Of a stretch of 29,182 nt of DNA, positions 1-5,927 are shown in pieces. The notes below the pieces were generated by a model that saw only the letters and a program-made list of their open reading frames with translations, had not been told where the DNA came from and searched no databases. The first letter of the stretch is position 1; every line of letters begins with the position of its first letter. Both the position numbers and the translations under genes were made by a program. The stretch is from JAVBNC01 sp031551765 (lineage in GTDB: Bacteria; Desulfobacterota; Desulfovibrionia; Desulfovibrionales; Desulfovibrionaceae), in the NCBI GenBank assembly GCA_031551765.1, contig JAVBNC010000149.1:1-29182 (forward strand). Reading direction: 5' to 3'.

Positions 1-11
1 CCAAAACGCTT

Positions 12-17
12 CTCCTT
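12..17 (-). promoter_or_regulatory. Possible ribosome binding site for a gene beyond the left edge
   Basis: AAGGAG on the minus strand lies just after the tpiA terminator-like hairpin. No ATG follows inside the window. A TTG at positions 4-2 has a 7-nt spacing, so a co-oriented gene may begin at the very edge or just outside it. Low certainty because the coding part cannot be seen. Confidence 0.3.
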
Positions 18-44
18 AAAAAAACCTGGGGGCCGCAAGCGGCC
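18..44 (-). terminator. tpiA: Terminator-like hairpin after tpiA
   Basis: Read on the minus strand, the GC-only inverted repeat GGCCGC-TT-GCGGCC (arms 39-44 and 31-36) follows the tpiA stop by three bases. A run of seven T (24-18) comes after a 6-nt gap. The tight loop and the gap before the T run make it a weaker intrinsic terminator, perhaps only a partial stop before the next gene. Confidence 0.4.
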
Positions 45-47
45 GCG

Positions 48-800
48 TCAGGACAGCACGATCTTGCTCAGCATTTCCGCGTCTAAAGAAGCACCGCCTA
101 CCAGGACTCCGTCCACATTGTCAAGAGCCAGAATTTGTTTCGTGTTTTCAGGCTTGACGCTGCCGCCGTATAGAATGCGCAGGGCGTTCCCCTGAATGGG
201 AAAACGCAGGGCCAGCAACTTGCGGATAAGGGCGTGCGCTTCAAGTATTTCAGCCGGTCCCGCCACTTTGCCAGTGCCTATGGCCCACACGGGCTCGTAC
301 GCGATGCCCAGCTCATCCGCTGTCACGTTGTTGGGCACGTCTTGAAGGCCTTTTTCCAACTGTTCGCGCAGCACGGCTTCCAGTTTGCCGTTTTCGCGTT
401 CTTCCAGGGTTTCCCCCACGCAGAGAACAACCTTAAGACCGTTTTTAAGGGCAAAGACGGCCTTTTCGCCGACAAAAGCGCTGGATTCGCGGAGCAGGGC
501 GCGACGTTCGGAATGGCCCACCAGCACGTGGGAGCAGCCGCAGTCTTTGAGCATGGCCGCAGAAATTTCGCCTGTAAAGGCGCCCTGCTCCGCAGGGTAC
601 AGGTTCTGGCCGCCAGTGGCAAAGCCCTCACGGCCGCCAAGGCCGGCCACGCAGGCGGCCAGTGCGGTGTAGGGCGCGAAAATAGCCACTTCGCGGTCAT
701 CCGGCAGATTGGGAACGCGGGTTATCAGGTCGGCGGCTGTTGCCTGGGCTTCGGCTTGCGTTTTGTGCATTTTCCAGTTGGCGGCGATCAGCTTTTTCAC
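48..800 (-). CDS. tpiA: Triosephosphate isomerase
   Basis: Interconverts dihydroxyacetone phosphate and glyceraldehyde 3-phosphate in cytosolic glycolysis and gluconeogenesis. The 250-aa length is normal for a bacterial TIM barrel. All catalytic elements are visible: Asn8 and Lys10 in NWKM, His96 in GHSERR, the base Glu169 in AYEPVWAIGTGK with flexible loop 6 behind it, and the phosphate-binding YGGSV (211-215) and GVLVGGASL (231-239) loops. The ATG at 800 follows a GAGGAG ribosome binding site. It lies downstream of rimI on the same strand with a 60-bp gap, so co-transcription is likely. Identity is certain. Confidence 0.98.
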   Translation of the reverse strand: MKKLIAANWKMHKTQAEAQATAADLITRVPNLPDDREVAIFAPYTALAACVAGLGGREGFATGGQNLYPAEQGAFTGEISAAMLKDCGCSHVLVGHSERRALLRESSAFVGEKAVFALKNGLKVVLCVGETLEERENGKLEAVLREQLEKGLQDVPNNVTADELGIAYEPVWAIGTGKVAGPAEILEAHALIRKLLALRFPIQGNALRILYGGSVKPENTKQILALDNVDGVLVGGASLDAEMLSKIVLS

Positions 801-860
801 AAAAAACTCCTCATGGCGTTGCGGTGAGCAGGGCGGGCGCGCCCGGCCTTCTCATGGGAC

Positions 861-1337
861 CTAGGCATCCGACAGCGAACAGGTGTATACCAGGGCGTCT
901 TCCCCGGTATCTTGATAGTAGGCGGGTCTCACGCCCGCCCGAACAAAACCCAGTGATTCGTACAGCGCAATGGCTGGGGCGTTGCCGCGCCGCACTTCCA
1001 GTACGGCCCGCTCCACACCCAAATTCGTTGCGGCTTTCAGCGCGCTGGCCAGCAATTTTTTGGCCAGGCCCCGGCGCCGGGCGTGTTCCGCCACCGCGAT
1101 GTTGTATACTTCCATTTCCCCGGTGCCGGGCTGCATGGCGACGGCAAGGTATCCCACCAGCTCCTCGCCCAGGTACGCGCCGAAAAGCGTGCACGCGCCC
1201 GCCGCCAGCACCAGCCGGTACTGTTCCTCGGACCAGGGGGTGGGGAAACAGCGCTCCTCCAGCCTGGCTACGGCGGGAGCGGCGTCCGGGCCCAGCAGGG
1301 TAAAGGTCGGACGAGGGGTATCCGGGTCGAAAGGCAT
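861..1337 (-). CDS. rimI: Ribosomal protein S18 alanine N-acetyltransferase, RimI-like GNAT
   Basis: GNAT-family N-acetyltransferase of 158 aa, close to the usual RimI length of about 150. It would transfer acetyl from acetyl-CoA to the N-terminal alanine of ribosomal protein S18. The acetyl-CoA pyrophosphate loop R-x-x-G-x-A is at 87-92 (ARRRGLA). The RimI-type C-terminal half is recognisable: LEVRRGN with Glu115, then ALYESLGF with Tyr126. The start at 1337 was chosen because the fold begins at about residue 11 and AGGAG lies 13 nt upstream. An open frame continues further 5' but looks non-coding. RimI and RimI-like paralogues cannot be told apart with certainty by eye. Confidence 0.88.
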   Translation of the reverse strand: MPFDPDTPRPTFTLLGPDAAPAVARLEERCFPTPWSEEQYRLVLAAGACTLFGAYLGEELVGYLAVAMQPGTGEMEVYNIAVAEHARRRGLAKKLLASALKAATNLGVERAVLEVRRGNAPAIALYESLGFVRAGVRPAYYQDTGEDALVYTCSLSDA

Positions 1338-1361
1338 GCGCGTTCCATCGCTCCTTTGGCC

Positions 1362-1390
1362 TTGCGGCGGCGCACAGACTACAGTATTTG
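1362..1390 (+). promoter_or_regulatory. Candidate sigma-70 promoter for the Nudix gene
   Basis: TTGCGG (1362-1367), a 17-bp spacer and TATTTG (1385-1390) point towards the Nudix gene in the 88-bp space between it and divergent rimI. Spacing is ideal and the hexamers are only partial matches, so this is a sequence-level guess. Confidence 0.35.
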
Positions 1391-1425
1391 CATGCGGACG
1401 GAAACACTTTTCCGCCGGAGTTCCC

Positions 1426-2031
1426 ATGCCCGCTCCTGTCACCCGCAAAAAGCACCCGCCCCGGACCTCCGCGTTTTCGCCCGTGGAGCAGGAACAGCTG
1501 GAGGTTCTGGACAGTGCGGGCAACCCCCTGCTGGTCATGCCCCGGGAAACCGTGCTCCGCCAGCGCCTGCCCTACAAGGTGGCGCTTGTGGCCCTGCGCG
1601 ACCAAAACGGCGGCATTTACCTGCACAAGCGCTCCGGAGCCAGGACGCGCCGTCCCGGCCTATGGGGCCTTTCCGCCGCCGGGGTTGTGCTGGCCGGGGA
1701 AGCGCGGGAAGACGCCGCCCGGCGCAACCTTGCGGAAGAGTTGCGCATCCGCGATGCGGACCTGCGGGTGCTGGCCTGCCTGCCGCCTTCCGAGGAAACG
1801 GGCCATGCGGAACTGACGCTCTTTACGGCCGAGCGGCCCGCCTCCTCTTTGTTCCGCGACCCGCTGGCGGGGGAGGGCGGCATGTATGTGGACCAGGATG
1901 AGCTGGAAGCCTTGGCCCGCGACCTGCCCCACCTGCTTACCCCGGCCCTGCACTGTGTTATTGCCGCAGGCGTGCTGTTCGACGGCGGCGAAAAAAAGCA
2001 AAAGCGCGCGGCAGCGGCCGACGGGGCGTGA
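1426..2031 (+). CDS. Nudix hydrolase (IDI/YfcD-like) with a variant Nudix box
   Basis: Predicted cytosolic pyrophosphohydrolase of 201 aa. The Nudix box spans about 86-108: Gly86, Glu92, Arg100, Glu104 and Glu105 fit G-x5-E-x7-R-x-U-x-E-E. However, the Glu after Arg100 is Asn101, and the Gly of EExG is Arg107. The segment YKVALVALRDQNGGIYLHKRS (50-70) followed by RPGLWGLSAAG resembles the isopentenyl-diphosphate-isomerase-like Nudix branch (YfcD type). The substrate is unknown. The ATG at 1426 has CCGGAG 5 nt upstream; the frame is open far upstream, but that part is antisense to rimI. It stands alone, divergent from rimI and convergent with the SUKH-like gene. Confidence 0.85.
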   Translation: MPAPVTRKKHPPRTSAFSPVEQEQLEVLDSAGNPLLVMPRETVLRQRLPYKVALVALRDQNGGIYLHKRSGARTRRPGLWGLSAAGVVLAGEAREDAARRNLAEELRIRDADLRVLACLPPSEETGHAELTLFTAERPASSLFRDPLAGEGGMYVDQDELEALARDLPHLLTPALHCVIAAGVLFDGGEKKQKRAAAADGA

Positions 2032-2050
2032 TGCGCCAGTAAATAGTCGG

Positions 2051-2109
2051 CGAAGCCATCCAAGAGTGAGAGCAGGGCAGAGCCCTGCTTCGACTCTTAA
2101 TTGGCTTCG
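2051..2109. repeat. Long nested imperfect hairpin between convergent genes
   Basis: Three successive perfect arms pair in register: CGAAGCCA/TGGCTTCG (2051-2058 with 2102-2109), AAGAGT/ACTCTT (2062-2067 with 2093-2098) and AGCAGGGC/GCCCTGCT (2071-2078 with 2082-2089). They are separated by two symmetric 3-nt internal loops and capped by AGA. There are 22 base pairs in all. It lies between the convergent Nudix and SUKH-like genes. No T run follows on either side, so a plain intrinsic terminator is not the best reading; a mobile palindromic element or processed RNA hairpin are alternatives. Confidence 0.75.
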
Positions 2110-2130
2110 ACAACTAATTAGAAATAGCCA

Positions 2131-2712
2131 CTAATACAGCCACTTGGCTACGATTTTCTCCCCGAACAGCTCCACAAGCATTTCCTCCACCAGGTCTTCC
2201 GCTTCCGGCTCTTCCAGCAGATCCTGCTGGGCCTTGATCAGGCAGCCCTTGAAGTAGTCGCCCGCGTCGTCGAAAAAGCGGGTCAGGGTCGGGTCCGTGT
2301 CGTGGTCAAAATACCAGACGCTGTGGTCTTGCGTGTGGAAGCAAAAGGCGTTGCCGTTGCCCAGATATTCGCTGAACGTGACCAAATGGGGCAGGGCGGC
2401 GGCTTCTTCCGGAGAGATGGAGTCCCACGGAAATCCTTCTACCCAGTGTTGCAGGGGTTCCATGTCTTTAAGGGCCTGCAGCTGTTCCCCCACATCGGCG
2501 GGGCCGAAATTGGCGTAAAGCAGCCGCAAAGCCGGGGGCAGGGCGGCTCCCAGCCGCCTTTCCGTTGCCGCCAGCTCCGCTTCCGCGCTGGGGCTGACGC
2601 GCTCGTCGCCCCAATTGTCGGCTATGTCCTGCAGAATGGCGTCCGTGGGGCCTTCCCAGCCGGGCTCGCCTATTTGTTCGAAGGGAACAATAATTTCCGG
2701 CTCTTCATTCAT
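2131..2712 (-). CDS. SMI1/KNR4 (SUKH)-like protein
   Basis: A 193-aa acidic soluble protein. Residues about 43-70 (AELAATERRLGAALPPALRLL, then YANFG) fit the first helix and turn of the SUKH/SMI1-KNR4 fold: E-x2-LG-x2-LP-x2-LR-x-LY. The region 111-150 (VTFSEYLGNGNAFCFHTQDH then VWYFDHD) fits its strand-rich core. SUKH proteins are known mainly as immunity proteins against secreted toxins, and also as general peptide-binding domains. No toxin gene is adjacent here. The start overlaps the stop of the phosphatase gene by ATGA (2712-2709), so translation is coupled. The family call is by pattern, not search; the role is unknown. Confidence 0.6.
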   Translation of the reverse strand: MNEEPEIIVPFEQIGEPGWEGPTDAILQDIADNWGDERVSPSAEAELAATERRLGAALPPALRLLYANFGPADVGEQLQALKDMEPLQHWVEGFPWDSISPEEAAALPHLVTFSEYLGNGNAFCFHTQDHSVWYFDHDTDPTLTRFFDDAGDYFKGCLIKAQQDLLEEPEAEDLVEEMLVELFGEKIVAKWLY

Positions 2713-3512
2713 GGCTGCACCGCAAAGGGTTTGATCAGGCCCAGCATGGCCTCGTGGATACGGCCGTTGCTGGCCAAAAGATCGTGGGAGCGCAGATGGT
2801 ACGGCTTGCCGTTCATGCGGGTCATGGTGCCGCCCGCTTCCTGCAGCAGCAGCCACCCGGCGGAAACGTCCCAGGGGTTGAGGCGCAACTCGTAAAAGGC
2901 TTCGTAGCGCCCGGCGGCCACGTAGGCCAGGTCCAGGGCGGCGGCTCCACAGCGGCGCAGGCCCTGCGTTGCGGACAGCACCGCTTCCAGGCGCTTAAGA
3001 ATGCCGGGCAGCTCTTCCTCTATGGCGTAGGGGAAACCCGTGGCGATCAGCGCGTCTTCCAGCCTGTCCGTGGCGGTCACCCGCAGCGTTTTCCCGTTGC
3101 AGAACGCCCCGCCGCCCTGCAGCGCGGTGAAGCATTCCCCCAGCAGCGGGGCGTTGATAATGCCCAACGCGACGCCGTCCTTGTGCCACAGACCCAGGGA
3201 CGTGGCCACGTGGGGCAGGCCGTGGGCAAAGTTGGTGGTGCCGTCCACCGGGTCGATGATCCAGGTGTACTCGGAAAGCTGCGCGTCGGCCGCGCTTTCC
3301 TCCGCCAGAAAAGTGGCTTCAGGCAGCAGGGGCTTCAGGTGCTCTTTCAGGTAGTTTTCCACCGCAATATCCGTGGCCGTGACCAGGTCGATACGGCCTT
3401 TGTGGTGGATATCCCGGGGCTTTTGGGCGTGTTCGCGGATAAGTTCGCCCGCGTCCAGGACAACGGCCTGGACTTTGGGCAGCAGGGCCTGCCAGTCGGA
3501 AAGGGAGGGCAT
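2709..3512 (-). CDS. suhB: Inositol monophosphatase family protein (SuhB-like)
   Basis: Mg-dependent phosphatase of 267 aa, the normal family length, hydrolysing inositol-1-phosphate or related sugar phosphates in the cytosol. SuhB members also bind transcription complexes in E. coli. The metal and catalytic motifs are complete: DLVTATD (42-48), Glu71-Glu72 in LAEES, DPVDGTTNF (87-95), and WDVSAG (214-219) with the third metal-binding Asp215. The ATG at 3512 has an AGGAG 10 nt upstream and starts 7 nt after the lapB stop. Its own stop overlaps the SUKH-like start, so it is the middle of an operon. The exact substrate cannot be read from the sequence. Confidence 0.9.
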   Translation of the reverse strand: MPSLSDWQALLPKVQAVVLDAGELIREHAQKPRDIHHKGRIDLVTATDIAVENYLKEHLKPLLPEATFLAEESAADAQLSEYTWIIDPVDGTTNFAHGLPHVATSLGLWHKDGVALGIINAPLLGECFTALQGGGAFCNGKTLRVTATDRLEDALIATGFPYAIEEELPGILKRLEAVLSATQGLRRCGAAALDLAYVAAGRYEAFYELRLNPWDVSAGWLLLQEAGGTMTRMNGKPYHLRSHDLLASNGRIHEAMLGLIKPFAVQP

Positions 3513-3519
3513 GGGGGAG

Positions 3520-4656
3520 TTACTCCTGAAGATTAAGGCGAAAAGATATGGAATGCCAGCTGCCGCAGCGGGGGCAGCGGTAGAACACGCCGTCCTGCTT
3601 CAGGCCGCACACGGCGCAGGTAAAACGCTTGCTGTGGCGCATCTGACCGATGAAATAGTCCAGCTGGTGGTCAATGACCGGGGGCAGTTCGTGATTGGCG
3701 GCGGCCACGGCCAGCAGTTCCAGGCGCGCGGCCCAGAAATCCGGCTGCACCACCAGGGCCTTGGCCAGCCAGATGTTGGCCGCTTCCAGATCGTTGCAGC
3801 GCCGCAGAAAGAGCGCGCCGTAATAGTGAAGCAGAATGTGCGGCTCCTGTTTTTCCAGGACGGGGATCACGGCGGCGCAAAGGCGGGCGGCGAAATCGTC
3901 CTCAGCGAAGGATGCGTCGTCTCGATCGCCGCGCACGGCCATGCCCGCGCCGCGCAGGGCTTCCAGCAGCAGGAAACGCAGGCGCGGCTCCACCTTGCCC
4001 AGCCCCTGCGCGAGGAGCGAGCCGGTTTTGCGCCAGTCTTCCGCCTGTGCGGTCATACTGAGCAGGGCGCACCAGGCTTCCACCGAGCCGGAATAGACCC
4101 GCAGCGCCCGCTTGACCAGGCGTTGGGCCGCGCCGTCTTCCCCGGCCCCGGCCAGGTCCTGGGCCTGACGCACCAAATAGTGGGCTTCCGCCAGCTTGTG
4201 GCCCAGGGCGTGGTATTCTTCCGCCGCCTGTTCAAAATCGCCGGCTTCCGCGTGCAGGTTGGCCAGCTCCACGGTGACGGCTTCCATGTTGTAGCCCAGT
4301 TTGGCGGCTTCGCGGTATGCGGCCAGGGAACGGTCCACCACCCCGGCGCGGCGGTAGTCCTGGCCCAGCTCAAAAAGCGCTCTGGCCTTGAACCGGTTGT
4401 TCAGCCCCGGCCGGGCCATCAGGCCTTCGCGGATGAGCACGGCCCGCTCGATGTCGCCCTGGGACCGGAACAGGTTGCCCAGGGCCAGGTAGATGTCGAT
4501 GGCGCCGGGGTCGTTCTGCACCAGGCGCGAGAGATCGTGGATGGCGGAAAGCGTGTCCCGGCTGCCCGGCGTTTCCCCCTCGCCCGGCAGGGGCAGGGGG
4601 GAAGAGGAGCTGAAAAGCGCCCGCAGGCCGCGCGAAACGCGCCGGAAAAAGGCCAT
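3520..4656 (-). CDS. lapB: LapB/YciM-type TPR protein with rubredoxin-like zinc domain, apparently no membrane anchor
   Basis: Homologue of LapB (YciM), which in E. coli joins LpxC to the FtsH protease and so sets lipopolysaccharide synthesis. The first TPRs (about 54-130) carry the family signature ALGNLFRSQGDIERA, ELGQDYRRAG and ELANLHAEAGDFEQA. The C-terminus carries the metal-binding knuckles C347-x2-C350 and C361-x2-C364 followed by GSWHS. It follows lapA as in enterobacteria. The start at 4656 has AAGGAG 7 nt upstream. The N-terminus (MAFFRRVSRGLRALFSS) is basic and short. The hydrophobic transmembrane helix that begins E. coli LapB is missing, and the upstream DNA is a palindromic intergenic element rather than a lost exon-like stretch. 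Confidence 0.85.
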   Translation of the reverse strand: MAFFRRVSRGLRALFSSSSPLPLPGEGETPGSRDTLSAIHDLSRLVQNDPGAIDIYLALGNLFRSQGDIERAVLIREGLMARPGLNNRFKARALFELGQDYRRAGVVDRSLAAYREAAKLGYNMEAVTVELANLHAEAGDFEQAAEEYHALGHKLAEAHYLVRQAQDLAGAGEDGAAQRLVKRALRVYSGSVEAWCALLSMTAQAEDWRKTGSLLAQGLGKVEPRLRFLLLEALRGAGMAVRGDRDDASFAEDDFAARLCAAVIPVLEKQEPHILLHYYGALFLRRCNDLEAANIWLAKALVVQPDFWAARLELLAVAAANHELPPVIDHQLDYFIGQMRHSKRFTCAVCGLKQDGVFYRCPRCGSWHSISFRLNLQE

Positions 4657-4671
4657 CACCTGTCTCCTTTT

Positions 4672-4714
4672 AGAGCATTTCACCATGAAAATATCTATTC
4701 GGATGAAATGCTCT
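4672..4714. repeat. Inverted repeat abutting the lapB ribosome binding site
   Basis: Perfect 11-bp arms AGAGCATTTCA (4672-4682) and TGAAATGCTCT (4704-4714) enclose 21 nt. Inside, further pairing is possible (CC/GG and GAA/TTC). The left arm ends beside the lapB AAGGAG. With the next palindrome it looks like a dispersed intergenic repeat unit, although no second copy occurs in this window. Confidence 0.7.
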
Positions 4715-4758
4715 GGCGGTGCGAAGCGAAGCGTAGCAGCGCCCGCGAGATTGGCGTA

Positions 4759-4775
4759 GGCGGGCTTTGCCCGCC
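4759..4775. repeat. GC-rich hairpin GGCGGGC-TTT-GCCCGCC
   Basis: A perfect 7-bp stem with a 3-nt loop lies 44 bp from the inverted repeat next to lapB, in the same 190-bp lapA-lapB spacer. No T run adjoins it, so termination alone does not explain it. It is probably part of the same intergenic element. Confidence 0.65.
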
Positions 4776-4824
4776 GTTAAGCGACAAGCTCAAAGCGAAT
4801 ATGCTGTAAGCAGACGCGAGAAAC

Positions 4825-4842
4825 CGGCGCGAAAACGCGCCG
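4825..4842 (-). terminator. Hairpin just after lapA, weak terminator candidate
   Basis: On the minus strand CGGCGCG-TTTT-CGCGCCG forms a 7-bp stem with a 4-nt loop, starting 5 nt after the lapA stop. Only a short TTT follows. It could attenuate transcription between lapA and lapB or protect the mRNA end. Confidence 0.4.
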
Positions 4843-4847
4843 CCCGG

Positions 4848-5243
4848 TCAGGACTTGTTTTCAGCGCTGGTGGCGTTGGTTGCCTTGGCCTCCGCCGGCT
4901 GGGCACCGGACTCCAGCATGACCGGGGCCGGCTGCAGGGGAATTTCACGCAGGGCTTTCAGTTCACGGGTAAGGTCGCGGGCTTCTTTGCGGGCGCGGCG
5001 CAATTCCAGGCGCAGACGGATGCGGTCCATGATCAGAAAACCCAGGGTGCTGAGCGCGCCGACCAGGAAACCGGCCAGTACCACGAAATAGAAGGGAACA
5101 GCCGTGCCTTTCCAAATGTAGTTAAAGAAGTAGAAATCCAGCTGCAGCGACATTTTTTGCCCCAAAACACTGTCGTTCTGGATGAAGAAAATGAGGGCGG
5201 CAAAGAAAAATACAGCCAGCCAGAGTGCTTTCAGAAAACGCAT
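4848..5243 (-). CDS. lapA: LapA-domain (DUF1049) inner membrane protein
   Basis: Small inner-membrane protein of 131 aa, the partner of LapB in lipopolysaccharide assembly in E. coli. Two hydrophobic helices are clear, about 4-21 (LKALWLAVFFFAALIFF) and about 50-72 (PFYFVVLAGFLVGALSTLGF). Between them lies the family IQND motif with a strand-like segment (QKMSLQLDFYFFNYIWKGTAVP). A basic helical cytoplasmic tail (about 73-105: RLRLELRRARKEARDLTREL) and a disordered Ala/Glu-rich end follow. It begins 9 nt after the HIT gene, so both are co-transcribed. lapB lies downstream after a 190-bp palindromic spacer, an unusual separation for this pair. Confidence 0.88.
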   Translation of the reverse strand: MRFLKALWLAVFFFAALIFFIQNDSVLGQKMSLQLDFYFFNYIWKGTAVPFYFVVLAGFLVGALSTLGFLIMDRIRLRLELRRARKEARDLTRELKALREIPLQPAPVMLESGAQPAEAKATNATSAENKS

Positions 5244-5252
5244 GCTGCCTCC

Positions 5253-5744
5253 TTAGGAAGGGGAAAGGCGGTCGAAATGGGGTTTGAGCCTGGCGTACGT
5301 GGCGTGCAGGTGCTCCGGCACCGTGCGGACCTCTCCCAGGACGGCCATGAACGATGAATCCCCGTTCCAGCGGGGCACAATGTGAAAGTGCGCGTGTTCC
5401 TTGATGCCCGCTCCGGCGGCGGCCCCAAGGTTGAAACCCAGATTGAAGCCCTGCGGGTCGCTGAGCTCGCGCAGGATGGCCACGCTTTTTTGCGTTGTGG
5501 CGAACAGTTCCGTGTATTCTTCCACGCTCAGATCGCAGATATCCATGACGTGACGCAAAGGAGCCACCAGCAAGTGGCCGGAATTATAGGGGAACTTGTT
5601 CATGACCACAAAGACGTGTGTTCCCCGGTACAGCACCAGGCGCTCTTCGTCCTCTTCCCGGCCTTGCGGCAGGCAGAACACGCAGATGCCGGGCTTGGGG
5701 CCGAGTATGTAGTCCATGCGCCAGGGCGCCCACATGATGTCCAT
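5253..5744 (-). CDS. HIT family hydrolase (Ap4A hydrolase/adenylyltransferase-like)
   Basis: Histidine-triad nucleotide-binding protein of 163 aa. The triad is H117-x-H119-x-H121 in EHAHFHIVPRW. Upstream lie the substrate-pocket Asn49 in MNKFPYNSGHLLVAP and a CxxC pair (C21, C24) in GICVFC, typical of the zinc-binding bacterial HIT subgroup that begins MWAPWRM. Such enzymes cleave dinucleoside polyphosphates or nucleoside phosphoramidates. The ATG at 5744 was chosen over one at 5762 because AAGGA lies 6 nt before it and the family begins at WAPWR. It leads the minus-strand group HIT-lapA-lapB-suhB. The substrate is not determined. Confidence 0.9.
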   Translation of the reverse strand: MDIMWAPWRMDYILGPKPGICVFCLPQGREEDEERLVLYRGTHVFVVMNKFPYNSGHLLVAPLRHVMDICDLSVEEYTELFATTQKSVAILRELSDPQGFNLGFNLGAAAGAGIKEHAHFHIVPRWNGDSSFMAVLGEVRTVPEHLHATYARLKPHFDRLSPS

Positions 5745-5911
5745 TCGTTTTCCTTGCGGCACCTTCGTGCGTCAGTTCTGTCTACACCGCCGCCGCCGCA
5801 AGGGCAAGAGGCGGACTTGATGCGGCAGGTCCTGTGCCGCCCCCTTCGGGCGTCGCTTTGCTCCGTGTGCTCCGTATCCCGCTCCGCGACAGGCCCGCTG
5901 CCGCGTGGTTG

Positions 5912-5924
5912 TTCACAGTGTGAA
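5912..5924. promoter_or_regulatory. TTCACA-G-TGTGAA palindrome
   Basis: A 13-bp perfect inverted repeat three bases beyond the end of the fusion gene, in the 183-bp space before the HIT gene. It resembles a regulator half-site pair of CRP/FNR type in composition but not in arrangement. It may equally be a small hairpin at the mRNA end. Confidence 0.3.
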
Positions 5925-5927
5925 AAA

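Noticed and set aside
835..844. GGGCGCGCCC palindrome between tpiA and rimI
   Set aside because: A 10-bp GC-only palindrome in a GC-rich genome with no other context is expected by chance.
2131..2712. Toxin-immunity system around the SUKH-like gene
   Set aside because: No toxin, secretion or polymorphic-repeat gene lies on either side; neighbours are a phosphatase and a Nudix gene.
3373..4809. A 478-codon plus-strand frame across lapB and the palindromic spacer
   Set aside because: Runs through a repeat element and two real genes on the other strand; no domain recognisable.
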